DNA of 64,000 nucleotides from Dipteris shenzhenensis (GCA_047967505.1 CM106541.1), one strand, 5' to 3'. Shown: positions 33,837 through 45,700, counted from the first letter of the stretch. The notes: a model not told the origin generated them from the letters alone. Numbers and translations: made by a program.

Positions 33837-35520
33837 CTTCACCTGTCAAATGGGTATTGTGCAGCAAGAAGACTCCATCTCAGAATTCTTTTTTTACTAA
33901 GACACATTGCACGAAGGTCTATTTGACACATTAAAATAAAGAAACCCATTGAAATCAACATATGTGCTCATAGTATCAATCAAGAAAACCCAAAGTCCCT
34001 TAGGACCAGAGAGCTATGCGCCAAAAATATAGCCAAAGCTGTCACACACTGGACAGACCTCGTATGCTAGCATTAATTCTGTCAATAAGTTGGTTCAAAA
34101 GGAAACCATATAGGCAACCCAAATTTGCACAAGGGAGCCGCTATCGTACAAAGCTAAGACATAGCATCAAAAATCATAGCAAATGCGCAAATCTGAGAAA
34201 CCAAAAAAGTCCACTCACATAACAGTCAAATTTCACCATGAAAATTGAACCTCCTACCATTTTGGAATAGGGGAATGGACACGAAAAAAAGATTAACTCA
34301 CTAAACAGATTACGATTTGATTTTTTGGCCTCTTTCTCATAATTGTTCTTTAGCAGGCTGCCTTCCTTACAATCACTTCACGTTGAACCAAAAACGACCC
34401 TAATCCTTGCATATTTCTTATCTGCCTCTCTGTTAGAACACCACTAATGTGAGTTGACATTACTCCTAGGGGTTTGCCATGGTTGGTTAGTTAGTAGGGC
34501 TAATGTGACCTAAAGGGGCCAGTGCTGCTAATTAGGACGTTTTGTACAGTTAGTTCTAGCCTACTGCCCTAAGAGTCCTAAGTGTCATAGGCAGACTTGT
34601 ACACACTGCAAAGGTGATGAGACCTTTTCCTGTTTTCCAGTTGAGCATTGTGATACAAATCAGAGCAATTTCACCTGGCCTGCCGATGGGCTGACCACCC
34701 AAGAGCACTTGTGGAACTAGAGTAGCAGAATGTGCATCGATGGAGCGTCTACATATACGTCAAGCGCAGTAGTTGCAAACAATATCTGACAGCAATTCAC
34801 CACATCTGTATCCGGCATAAATGCCTTCTTCACTGGATGGGTTTAAGAGTATAGTACATCATGTGTGACGTGACATGCAAATGTTGTTATCACAGGCTTC
34901 TATGTAGAGAATTGAAAAAGCTAAGAAGAAACAACATGGTCGGAGTTAAGGTGGTATTTGTGGAATAATTCAAGATGGATTCTCTCTCCTTGTTTCCGGG
35001 AAAAGTAAACCCATTCAGACCAACTTTTCTCGAATTAATTGTTGGGACTGCCTCGACTCAGTGGAAATTGTTGTAACTAAGCGATATCAACTAAGATATA
35101 TAACAACAACGGTAGGAAAAGAATGCTCAACGCAGGAAACTTCGTCGTCCTCGGAAGCATGAATTTCCAAAAAATCCGGGCTTGCCCGAAGTTAAGAAGA
35201 GGATTCAAGTGCTAATGATCAGGTGCGGGGGGAGAAACAAAGCAAGCAGGCTCCGAAATCAGAGGCCAAAGGTCAAAAGTGAATGGCAAACAGGGAGCCA
35301 ACAAAATATCTTAAAGCACAAGATCAAGATAACTTCTATCTAGATCGCTTAGAAAGATTAACGACAGCGGACTTACGAGAAGAGAAGTTTGCTCCAAGCT
35401 ACAACAGAAATGTTTGGGCAACGATTATATTCAAAGAAAAAGAAGGAGCAATTTGCACGGTGCACAGCCACTGCCACGTGTCACAACCAAAGCTTTTCTA
35501 TAATGCTATAATGCGGTGAT
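33837..35520. other. Upstream of the FLX-like gene; no other gene seen
   Basis: The FLX-like promoter and any 5' UTR exon should lie at the left of this stretch. A TGTTAGAACACC start at about 34434 could be an LTR edge, but no partner was found. A 78-codon plus frame at 35283-35519 has no recognised relatives. Confidence 0.35.
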
Positions 35521-35559
35521 ATTTTTCCTTGTACCGTTTTGAGGGACATTTCACACCCT

Positions 35560-36230
35560 CGGACAGTTTCACGCCCAATGAATGGGCGTCTCACGAGGGT
35601 CAAGCCGCAAGTAGCCCAAGATCGACCTCGCCACCCTAGGTTTTGATCCTCGTACAGGGGGTTTGAGCCCCAAATAGCTTAGGGCTTGGAGGCGCGAGGC
35701 TAACACAAGTACTATTTGGGACCTGGTTAGGAGCACCTCCTAATGCCAGGTTTTTCCTAAAAATCTTGGTAGGAGCACCTCCTAATTTCGGTATTGTCTC
35801 AAGCGCTCTTATATGGTTAACACAAGTGCTATTTCCGACACACAAGAGTGGAACAGTAGGGGAGAGATGGAAAGGATAGCAAAGATGCCTTGGCACACTA
35901 TGGGCCCAAGAGCCTTTAAAATGTAAAGAAAGGGAGAGTGCTAAAAGGAAAAGGGTTGGCCCTCCCTTCAAAAGGTGACATCCATAAAAGACCAAAATGG
36001 TTGACTTTGGTCTTGATTGTTGTATGCACAAGTTTGGAATACAAGCTCCCTCCTCTCGTCAAGAGTGTCTTTGGGTGTTCTCCTGTATCCTTCGCAATGA
36101 CTTTGTGTTTGCCACTCAATCCCCCTTCACTCTCTCTTTCCCTTCTCCTTCTCCCTCCCTTCTTCCCTCTCCTCTCCTCTCCCCCTTCCATCTTTCTCTC
36201 ATGGAAACACACTGCAACAATCTGAAAGTT
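35560..36230 (+). mobile_element. LTR-type repeat (inverted relative at 57240-57720)
   Basis: Ordered landmarks shared with the reverse complement of 57240-57720 include CGCCACCCTAGGTTTTGA, GAGGCTAACACAAG, ACTATTTGGGACC, GGAGCACCTCCTAATGC, GGGAGAGATGGAAAG, GGGCCCAAGAGCCTTT, AAAAGGAAAAGGGTTGG, CCTCCCTTCAAAAGGTGAC and TACAAGCTCCCTC. Its position ahead of a gypsy-type primer site at 36361 suggests it is part of that element's LTR. Confidence 0.6.
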
Positions 36231-36360
36231 GCTTGCATGACACAAGTGGACGGCTCGTGCTTGCATTGCTCTCACAAGGAAGTAGCTTGGGGTGGAGGCT
36301 CCAACGGCATTCCTTCAAGATCCCCACGACACGTGAGTCACCGTCGAGACTACCTATTTT

Positions 36361-36376
36361 TGGCACCGTTGCTAGG
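36361..36376 (+). other. Gypsy-type primer-binding site
   Basis: TGGCACCGTTGCTAGG is close to the TGGCGCCGTTGCCGGG primer site used by Athila/Tat gypsy elements. The downstream pol relic is compatible with that lineage. Confidence 0.6.
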
Positions 36377-36835
36377 GAGTTCAAGGTATGCTTTTGCATT
36401 TGCACTTGCTTTCTTTCGTAATCCACCCATTGAATAAGGCTTCAAGCTTAACTTGGAGCTTTGTTAGTGGAGTTTTAGCTGAGGAAGGAGAAAGGAGGTA
36501 TGAGTTGGATGGAAAAGAAAAGGAAAGCTATCATTTCATGTTGTAGAGCACTCTTTAGGTTAGGAAGCTTGTTTTTTAGGTTTGCTAGAGTTTTGAAATC
36601 ATAGGAAGGTAGTTTCTCAGATTGCTAAGGTGTGTATATTGTCAAATCTCACAAAAAATAACCAAGAATGAAGAATCAAGCTGAATTTCAAAGTTGTTTT
36701 ATGTGTTAACAGTCACCCCTCAAGAAATCTTTCATTTTGGCACTCAAAAGGTAGACTAGGTAGTGTAGCATCCCCCTAGCACAAAAAAACCTGAACAGAA
36801 ACTCCAAATCTGTCAAAAATCATCAAAAAACCAGT

Positions 36836-37070
36836 CGGTGACATAGTGCATTCCTATCCCCACGGGTCGACGGCTTAGCGCTATCCCGCCGACCGTCGCC
36901 ATAGCCCTATTCCATCGGTCAAACACGGTTGACCTGTGGCCATAGCGCCTATCCCCATGACCTAACTTCTGACCATGATCTAACCCGCCGCCCGAATTAA
37001 TGCATGTCAAAGTTAGCTATCCTGCCGGACTGACAGTCGTTGACTCGTGGCCTTAGTGCTACCCTCACCT
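36836..37070 (+). repeat. Degenerate CCCGCCGACCGTCGCCATAG-type minisatellite
   Basis: Short motifs (CCGCCGACCGTCGCCATAG, GTTGACTCGTGGCC, ATCCCCACG) recur with variable spacing. The same motif class is found in better order at 52105-52340, linking the two gypsy-related regions. Confidence 0.55.
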
Positions 37071-37439
37071 CTATCACTATAATATTATCCCGCCGATCCA
37101 TGCCTTCAGTTATCCCCACGCCCGCCGCCATATTACCGCCACCCATACTGGGTCCTCAACCTCCCCTACCTCATATAGCTTCCATCAATCAAGTATTGGT
37201 AGAGGAAGTGCCTAATGATTTTGGGAGGAGACGGCGGATCCAAGCCGCGATTCCCTCAACTACTACCCCTACGAGGAAGGAAGTGGCACCCTAAGTCACT
37301 ACCTCCTGTAAGAGGATTAGCAAGTCCCCATGTTCTAGACCGCTCCCTTGAACACAAGGAATAGAGACCTAACCTCTGTTGCTTGAAGGCCCCCTATCCA
37401 ATGCTATACCTGCCAGGTCACGCACAGGGCAAGTGAGTT

Positions 37440-39915
37440 ACCCTACAAAGGTACTTCAAACCCTCCGATGTCATGCTTCAAGTGTCAGGGGTAGCATTTC
37501 TTAAAGGACTACCCCTATAGGGATCTTACCCCATCCGCTCCTCCCACGACAGGTCCTACACCCTTGTGTGTGGGGTGCGGAAAGCATTTGTTCAAAGACT
37601 ATCCCTTGAGAAGACCAACAACCCCAGTCACCCTGCCTAACAGCACCAGCCTTAACTTGCTCATCAGTATCGAACAAGGCCAGGTGGCAACGGTACCCTT
37701 AAAAGTCATCACAAGGATGCAAGCCAAAGCCATAGGTAGGGCAATGAGGAAACATGCAAAGAAGGATAAAGGGACCCTATTGCAAGGCCTTGAGGTTTCT
37801 CAACATCCGCAGACCTGGTCCAAGAAGGCCATACGAGTAGGTGATGGGTTTGACCAGGTGCTCATTCAAGACGGTTCCGTAGTGGAATTCACCCAGCAAT
37901 AGCCAGGTTATGAAGCCATCCTAGGCAGACCCTTCTTACGAATGTTCGGACTCGTACACTACTGGCGTATTAATAACATCTATCTGCGGCATGAGGAACA
38001 AATCATGCGAGTGGACTTAAGCACTTACAAGGCCCACCCATTGTTAGGACACCTTTTTGCTGTGGAATCTGACACAACCGTCTAGACAACATCCCTGAAG
38101 CTGTTCCAACACTATGAAAGGGAAGAGGATGAAAAAGTATCCGATGAATTTTGGTATGCAGCTCTTATCGAGCTGGAATTTTCTCAGAACTGGATGCACA
38201 TCCTGGCCAACATTGATGTTCCAAAGAGAATAGGGTTCCAAATCACAACCCCCGAGCTTGAGAAAATGACCTTGGTGGTTCCCCTTAGAATGTTTAACAT
38301 GCTCAAACCTCGCGAGGTGAGCAAAGGGATAATAAGGGTTAAATCAGACCTCCATTGGCTAGCATACATTGGCACCATGATTGCTCACCATGAGTTCTCT
38401 TCCAATTGGGGAGCCAGGGTGAGCAAGGTAACCTCCCCAGTCGGCTCTATAAGTGCAATGAAAGAGCCCCCTTCAGGTCCCAAACTCTCGTTATCCAAAA
38501 GCTCGACTAAGGCCAAGAGGATCACTCCTCTTGAAGAAATAGAGGAGGAAGGTGAAGAAAAAGAAGACCTACGATAGGTACTAGCCAACTACAAGGCCTA
38601 GTGCACGATCGAGAATCGCAAGATCTTATATCAACAGGCCAAGAGATCTCAGGAAGACAGGTGCTCCCAAGGATATGACGGTCCAGCCCCCCGGTTAAGG
38701 AGGTAACTGGAAGGGCAGGACCCCCAACCTATATTCATTGTCACACCAATGATCTCTCCCCCCATGAGGAGAACTCTCTAATAGCTCTCCTACGAGAATA
38801 CACAGACTGCATGGCCTAGAAATACATTGATATGAAAGGGGTGCCCGTCGCTAAAATTGTGCGGCATAGAATACCCATGCTAATTATTCGAGGACTATAC
38901 ATCAATGTACCTATCGTATGAATCCCAAGTACGTGCTCATAGTGAGGGAGGAAATCCAAAAACTCTTAGATGCAAGATTCATCTATGAGATCGAGCATAT
39001 TGATTGGGTGTCACCCATTGTGACAGTCTTGAAGAATAATGGAAAGATTTGAGTATGCGTGGACTTGGAAAAAGTTAATGCCGCCACCAAGTGCAACCAC
39101 TCACGGGGGATTCACTAGTAGTAATAAGGAGACGTCACCTGCATGCAATAAATATATGAAAATTCCCCTTTTCTACCCCCTATTTACGGGACCTTACCTT
39201 ATAAAATGTACCTTTCTTCCCTTATATAACCCCCCTCCCTCACACTCACGTGGTACCATACGATAAACCCTAGTGGACCCCCCAGGCGACCACTACCCCT
39301 TGCCATTCACGGAACATGTCTTGGAAAGGGTAGCCAGAAAGGAAACCTATAGCTTCCTAGATGGATTCTTTGGATACAACCAAGTGTCCATCGCCCCGTA
39401 GGATCAACATAAAATAGCCTTCGCAACAACGAGTGGGGTGTGTATGCGGCTAGGGTAATGATATTTGGGTTAACCAATGCGCCTGCCACCTTCCAATGGA
39501 TGATGATCACAGTATTCAAGGAATAATTGAGGGACTTTGTGGAAGTCTACTTGGATGACATATGCGTGAGCTCTACATGGTATGATCACGTGAAATACCT
39601 AAGACTCATCCTGGAAAATTGCCAACTGTACCGCATATCCCTGAATCCCCTTAAGTGCCAATTCTTGGTCAAACATGGCGTAATTCTTGGCCACATAGTG
39701 TGCCAGAATGGAATCTCCACGGATCACAACAAAATCAAACTCATTTTGGAATTACCAACCCCAACCAATGCCAAGGGAGTACAATGATTTACTGGCCACA
39801 CGAGGTACTATAGAAGGTTCATCTTGTTCTATGCAAACATAACCCACCCCTTATACAAGCTATTAGTATTCTTTGAGTGGATTGAGGAATGCCAAAAATC
39901 CTTTGAAACCCTCAA
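37440..39915 (+). pseudogene. Ty3/gypsy gag-pol relic (Athila/Tat-like)
   Basis: Two zinc-knuckle-like motifs, CFKCQG-stop-HFLKDYP and CVGCGKHLFKDYP (37480-37610), have Tyr where the last Cys is expected. The frame 37480-38577 holds a protease-end motif GYEAILGRPFLRMFGL and two stops. RT begins at about 38918 with NPKYVLIVREEIQKLLDARF and WVSPIVTVLKNNGKI. It is interrupted by a 187-bp insertion at 39102 and continues with HYPLPFTEH, SFLDGFFGYNQVSIAP and the active-site motif YLDD (about 39548). GHTRYYRRFI marks the RT connection. The relic ends at SFETLK at about 39915, where an unrelated frame begins. Integrase and RNase H are missing here. Confidence 0.8.
39102..39288. mobile_element. 187-bp MITE inside the gypsy RT
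   Basis: The segment is flanked by exact direct repeats ACCACT (39096-39101 and 39289-39294). Its ends are imperfect inverted repeats: CACGGGGGATTCACTAG on the left and, reading inward from the right, CGCCTGGGGGGTCCACTAG. The RT frame is 2 before it and 0 after it, exactly as expected for an insertion of 193 bp (187 plus the duplication). No coding capacity. Superfamily is not assigned. Confidence 0.75.
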
Positions 39916-40864
39916 ATAGCCCTAGCCATCGCACCTGTAGATGAGCCCAACATCTACAATGAAGAGCCCATAGATGAAGAAGTTGAGGAGCGGGAAGCTG
40001 CATTGGCCCTGGAAGTGCTCTAGCAACCTCTTGAACCCCATTCTGCTTCTCAAATTCCATCCACCTCGGGCACCACCTCTGTTGATCCGGCAACAGTGAT
40101 ATGGTTTGTTGCTCCCCTTCTTGTCGATGGAGAACAATACCTCTTTCTCCATGACTTAGAGGTTATGTTTGGTCTTCGGGAGGATGAAGCTCTTGGTGTC
40201 TTGTGTGGATATGAGGTGGACACGACTATGTAAGAACCTGGGTTTTTGGGAGCAGATGATTCAATAGAAGAGGTTCTTGCTTTAACACTGGCCCAAATCA
40301 AAGATGTAGAGACATCAATCTACTCCGACCTACCTGATGTTCTAGAAGAAGCCTCCACATCTCGCTCCAGACAGCAGGAGGCCTCTGGATCCATCCTCAT
40401 TAACAAAGAGGAAGGGATTGAGCATGATGACTCCATAGTGGTAAGAAACTATGAGCTTTGAATTTCTTCTCTCTTGTTATACTTTTGCTTTAACGGAATT
40501 CTAATGTAATGTTGGACTGTTGTAGGAGGCATTTGAGGTCGACCTATTCTCATCTCGGCAACGCCTTGTTCGCAGTAGCTTCGACCGAGATCACTCACTG
40601 GCACATTACATTGGCCAAGCAAAAGGGCTCTTTGTGGTTATCCACAAAAAGTTTTCTCCACATGGCATTGATGACCTCCTGAAGTGCAAGGCCTTGTCAC
40701 GAGTGATTGGTCATGCTGACATTAATCACAATGCTAACAAGGTCATTTTGGTGAACCGCATGGCTGCCCTCAATGCCTTTGGAACCAATTGTCAAGATAT
40801 GACATTGACAACAGCAGCCATGTCCTTGGCCAGCAAAACGACAATAGCGTTGACTCTCTATTGA
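39916..40864 (+). CDS. Unknown two-exon gene (or gene fragment) with a canonical intron
   Basis: One frame from about 39916 to 40440 includes AIAPVDEPNIYNEEP, a VIWFVAPLLVDGEQYLFLHD block and an acidic stretch (GADDSIEEVLALTLAQ). A GT-AG intron at 40441-40525 follows (donor GTGGTAAGAA, acceptor TTGTAG). The second exon, 40526-40864, begins EAFEVDLFSSRQRLV and is open to a TGA. It includes HYIGQAKGLFVVIHKKF and HNANKVILVNRMAALNAFG. In-frame stops at 40021 (TAG) and 40231 (TAA) break exon 1. No family was recognised. The gene replaces the gypsy frame at 39915 and converges on the histone H3-like gene. A start codon was not found, so the 5' end is uncertain. Confidence 0.45.
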
Positions 40865-41182
40865 CTAGGTTTAGAGCTAGGAGTGTATTTGGGAATTCAA
40901 AGCATGATGTTCTCAGTGTTTTAGAGAAGACAGAAAGGCTTTGAAGCCTTATTGTATAGAAATTTTATTTTATATGAATACAGATATACTTTTTATATAG
41001 TGCCCATTTTGTGTTCTTTTACAAAATTTATTTTATACTGTCATTGTATTTTGTAACTTTAATTGTTGTTGGAATTAATATTTTCATTCACTATTCTGTT
41101 CAAAAGCATGCTATCAGAGATAAATATTTGCGCTATAATGGTCATTTCTGAGCAATCCAGTAAGAATCTCACCGCGCGACAA

Positions 41183-41326
41183 AAGGCAAATGTGTTCAGC
41201 ATCATGCGGGGAGCTCAGAAATGCCAAAACCTGCTATGGCGTGTCTTGGTTAAACAGGACTCATATGCGCCATAGCAGGTTTTGGCATTTTTGAGCTCCC
41301 CGCATGATGCCAAACACATTTGCCTT
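41183..41326. repeat. Hairpin: 59-bp inverted repeat with 26-nt loop
   Basis: Arms 41183-41241 and 41268-41326 match at 56 of 59 positions, starting AAGGCAAATGTGTT and ending CCTGCTATGGCG. It lies between the stop of the two-exon gene (40864) and the 3' end of the H3-like gene (41525). A transcript from either strand would form a long stem. It could be a small foldback element, a small-RNA precursor or a shared terminator. Confidence 0.85.
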
Positions 41327-41524
41327 CTGCACCATGGTGAAAAAACATCATTTGACCACTCAAATTCACACTGAACTTGCATAAACTGATGAAAAGAATC
41401 ATGTAACATCATGTATAATAACATGGGAACAGTAATAGAACATAAAATATATTTTATTCATTGGCCTCAAAGGGCAGAGATTTACAAAATGATTCAGGTT
41501 ACACCAAATGAAGCTAAACAACAT

Positions 41525-42488
41525 CTAGGGCCTAAGGGAGGGATTGGAGTGGATGCGCTTGGCGAGTGCAAGATCTTACTCTTTTGGCATGGATAGCACA
41601 TAAGTTCGCATCTTCAAAAAGACCTACTATCATTAGCTCGATTGCCTCCTGAATTGCTCCCATAGCACCTGAAGTGAAATGCACATCATCCTTGTAATGC
41701 TGTGCTATTTCACGTACAACACGTTGGAAGGGTGCACGGGGAATGAGATTGTCCACAGTGGTTTGGAACTTGCAGATCTCCTGAAGTGCCTTCACGCCTG
41801 ATTTTTTGCACCTCTTAATCTTTGGGGGACCTTGCACTGGCCTCTGGACATGGCCCCATGGCCGCTTGTCCGCTTTGAACTTCGAGGTGGCTTGTTGCGC
41901 CTAGGGATCTTCTTTGTCCTTGGTCTCTTTTCCTTTTCAATAGGCTGTGAGATAGTAGGGTGAGACTCTTGCTTAGCTCGTACTAGAGGCTCCTCATATG
42001 TGATAATATCGAGGCACAGAGGGTTGATGGTGCTCTTCCGTGCGGTTTGCTTGGTTGGAGGATTGGGGCCAAGGTTCATTATATCTGCGAGCCCGCCAAA
42101 TACTTCCTCTTGTTGTGGCCCATGTAATCTCTCCATCTCCTCTCTTTGCCTTTCTTGCTCCCCTTGTTGGTCTAGATGCTCCATGCCAGGACCCCACAGA
42201 GGAGGGAGGGGCACTTGATCAATGATTGATTGGACTATTTTGCCCCTCTTGGGAGACCTCTCTACTTCCATGGTTAATTGTGTGGAAGGACTGAGAGGAC
42301 CCCTAATCGTGCTTGGATCCTTCATCATGCTGAGATTCCTCATGGTGCTGAGATCCCTGGGATCCCCCATCAGAGTTGAATGGTGGGGACTCGCGTTACT
42401 TGGACTCCTGATGATGAGATTCGCCTTCAAATCCCTGCTGATCATTGCCCTCTTGGCCACTGGGGCTTACAGTGTGTTTGGAGGCCAT
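41525..42488 (-). pseudogene. Histone H3-like protein with a long N-terminal extension (decayed)
   Basis: From the ATG at 42488, one frame gives a Ser/Gln/His/Glu-rich region (MASKHTVSPSGQEGNDQQ) with stops. By about 42200 the coding sense moves to another frame with EHLDQQGEQERQREEMERLH and then TKQTARKST, identical to the first residues of the canonical H3 tail, at about 42049-42023. A basic, Pro-rich stretch follows. A third frame (41837-41577) is a histone fold: [28 protein letters not shown], then [17 protein letters not shown]. These match the H3 alphaN, alpha1 and alpha2 regions. After a small deletion near 41577 the next frame continues DLALAKRIH, as the H3 C-terminus does, and stops at 41525. 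Loop 1 has the ordinary H3 length, so it is not CENH3-like. AATAAA lies at 41458-41453. It once had promoter, tail, fold and poly(A) signal. Confidence 0.75.
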
Positions 42489-42585
42489 GGAGTTGTGAGG
42501 AGGAGCACGAGTAGCATCTAAATGGCGTCCAGTGGGTCTAGCAGTTTGTTTAACTCATGCCATAGAAATGAGGGCTTTTAGGGTT

Positions 42586-42623
42586 TTGAAGTGCTTTATA
42601 TAGTCTTTTTTAAAGCACTTCAA
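42586..42623 (-). promoter_or_regulatory. TATA box within a 13-bp inverted repeat (H3-like gene)
   Basis: On the minus strand, CTATATAAAGC lies about 105-115 bp upstream of the ATG at 42488. It overlaps an exact inverted repeat, TTGAAGTGCTTTA (42586-42598) and TAAAGCACTTCAA (42611-42623). Spacing suits a plant core promoter. Confidence 0.6.
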
Positions 42624-42751
42624 GGTTTTTCTTTTAAATTAGGGTTTTTTGAGTGCACCCCTCCCACCCAGTCTTTTGTCGCCAGTTCGGTAATACATAA
42701 TCTTCACCACCCTCCCTCCCAACTCGCTCACCCCTCTGCCTTGCCATGTCG

Positions 42752-45700
42752 TGTTGAGATATCGAGCTCCACTTGTGATATGCTAGGGTGACTGTTGTGA
42801 ATTTATGTCGCCGACTTGTTAGCTGCAGATGCGCTGCAGATGCGGTTGTTGGTACACCGCCCACGAATAATAGCTGGATGACAGCTATCCTTATCTACTC
42901 TAGTTCGTGGCTCAGTTAGTATGCCACCTTAGTTAGTTGAGTTTGGTTTGAGACCCACATATAGAATTCTTCTATTTCTTTGTACTTGAGTTCTTTTGGC
43001 TTACACAACTAAGAAGAGGAAAACTGTTTTTAGCCTCCCCCTGTGTGTATATTCCCCCATTGTGCATGTGAGAAAGCCACAAGCGAGACTCCTTCCCTCT
43101 CTCCCACTATCTTCACCATGGTATCAGAGCCTTGTTTGTGGTAAGGAGCTCAAGAAAGCAAACCAAGTTTGTGGTGTCCTAGTAAGAGGACCAGTGCTAC
43201 TTTCCTATTTCGAGTTTGGGAGCAAATCTCTACAGGTAGCACAGTCAGAAGTGCAAGAGTGCACTGTCTCAGATTGAGACGCCCTTCACGGTGTGGCGAG
43301 AGGGCAGTATATGCTGCGGGGGAGGGTGAAGCTCTTGGTGACTTTATTTTTCTGATTCGAGGCCATTTCGGGGCCCGTTTGGAAGGCGGAAGTTCTTCGC
43401 AGGCACTCAAAAAAAGGCCCTGTTTTTGCTGTGCGACCACTGCTCGGCTGGTCGGTGAAAAGTTACCGCAGAAATTGCATCGTATGCCTGTGTGCAGAGA
43501 TATTGGGAGTTGTAGAATCATGCTTGTTGCCTGTTAATGCAAAATCGTCACTAGGAAGTGACTGTGTGGTCAAATACCACTTTCGTCAGTTTTGTAGATT
43601 TGCCCGTGTGAGGCAAAAGCTGTGTTTTTCGTAGTGACAGAATATTTTGCAGTGTTCTGTAATGGCGTCTGATTCTCTTTCACAGATTGTCACAGAAAAG
43701 CTTGACAAGAATAACTTCCAAGCATGGAAGTTTAGAATGATGAATTTCCTTATGAGAAAAGGCTATTAGGAGTTCATTACAGGAAATGAAGAAGAACCAG
43801 TTTTTCCTAATGTTCCCAATCAACATGAAATGCAAGCATTTAAAGAATGGCATGATAGAGCCAGAAAAGTTATGTATTGGCTGTCTATCAGTATTTCGGA
43901 TTCTATGATTGTGCATATTCAGGATGCAAGTACGCCAAAGGAGGCATGGGATACTTTGGCAAAAATGTACAGCACAAATACGCAAGCTAAGAAAATGCAG
44001 CTCAAACAGGAGTTGCACAATGTGCAGAGAGAGAATTTGAGCATAAATGAATACCACATGAAGGTGAAGAAAATTGCAGATGCACTTGCTTCCATTGGGT
44101 CGCCAGTGGAAGATGATGATCTAGTTTCTGTGACCTTGAATGGTCTAGGAAAGGATTATGCACACTTCCGGACATCCATTGCCGTCCGTGAAAAATTTCC
44201 TGATTTTGAAGAGTTGTTTGCTCTTCTAATTTCTGAAGAGCAGAGAAATGGGGGTGCATCTTCTTCAGGAGGAACTTCAAAAGAAACTGTCTTCTACTCA
44301 AATGCTGGAAGAGGTAGAGGCAGAGGTAGAGGAGGCTGATCTGCAGGTCGTGGTAGAAATCAGAATATGCAGCAAACTCAAGAAAACCAGTCCTATGGAG
44401 GAGGACGTGGTAACTCTAGAGGCAGGGGGAGCCAAAGAGGCCGTGGTGGATGGCAGAGAGGCCAAAATGCAAACAACAATGTTGAATGCTACTACTGTGG
44501 TAAAATGGGTCATATGGCTAAGGACTGCTAAAAAAAGCAGAATGACATTATGAATGGAAAATTGTAGCAAGGTAATTATGCATCTTCTAGTAGACAGGGT
44601 GATGACAGAAATGAGCATCTATTTATGGTGCAGCACATGACCAATTCTGTGACAAGTGCAGAAGAACGAAATGATGTGTGGTATGTTGACTCAGGTGCGT
44701 CAAACCACATGACAGGTCATGCAGAGTGGATGCAGGATGCAAGGAAAATGGAAAAACCAAGATTTGTGGAGATTGATGATGATACTGCACATCCTATTGT
44801 GCAGATTGGTAAAATTCCTTTGTCTATGCAGGATGGGAAAAAGAAATACCTGTCTGATGTATTTCATGTCTAGAACATCACCAAGAACCTGGTTTCTGTT
44901 GGTCAAATGGTTGAGCAGGGCTTGCAGGTTAGATTTAATCCTCATGGATGCTTTGTTGAGGATATGAAAAATAACGGTCGCTTGATAGCAAAAGGAAAGA
45001 AGAAGGGTAGGATGTTTACATTGGATGCGGACATGCCTGAATTGAGTGCAGCAATGTTTGCACATGGGATTGGTGTAATTGCAGATATTGATATCTAGCA
45101 TAAACGCATTGGTCATGTTAATATACAGTGACTTAAATCAATGCAAGCCCAAAATATTGTTGCAGGATTGCCTAAATTCAAGGTTGCAGAAATGCATAAG
45201 GTTTGTGAAGCCTATCAATTTGGAAAATAGGTAAGGAAACCATTTCCTAGGCATGTTCAAGAGAGTAAAAAGCCATTGGAATTAATCCACTATGATGTGT
45301 GGACTACTAAAGCTGCATCTATTGGAGGCTGTCACTATTTTGTCACTTTTATTGATGACTTCAGCAGAAAAGTTTGGGTGTATTTTATGAAAAAGAAAAG
45401 TGAAGTGTTTGGGCACTTCAAAGCTTTTAAAGCTATGGTTGAAAAAGAAACAGGCCTGCAAATAAAATGCCTAAGGTCAGATGGAGGGGGAGAGTACCTC
45501 TCAAATAAGTTTGCAAGGTTCCTGTAGGAGCATGGCATAAAGTACCAATATTCATGCAGTCATACCCCACAGCAAAATGGACTTGCAGAAAGGAAAAACA
45601 GGCATATTGGAGAGGTATCTTGGGCCATGCTAAGTGAGAAAGATCTACCAGATTATTATTGGGCTGAAGCAGTTGCTATAGCAGTTTACATACTGAATAG

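Noticed and set aside
41183-41326. Annotating the hairpin as a microRNA gene
   Set aside because: The arm pairing is long and nearly perfect, unlike most plant precursors with a defined mature duplex; no expression evidence is available.
41532-41837. Centromeric CENH3 identity for the H3-like fold
   Set aside because: Loop 1 has ordinary H3 length and the sequence matches H3 better than CENH3 in the alpha2 region; the tail motif is also canonical H3.
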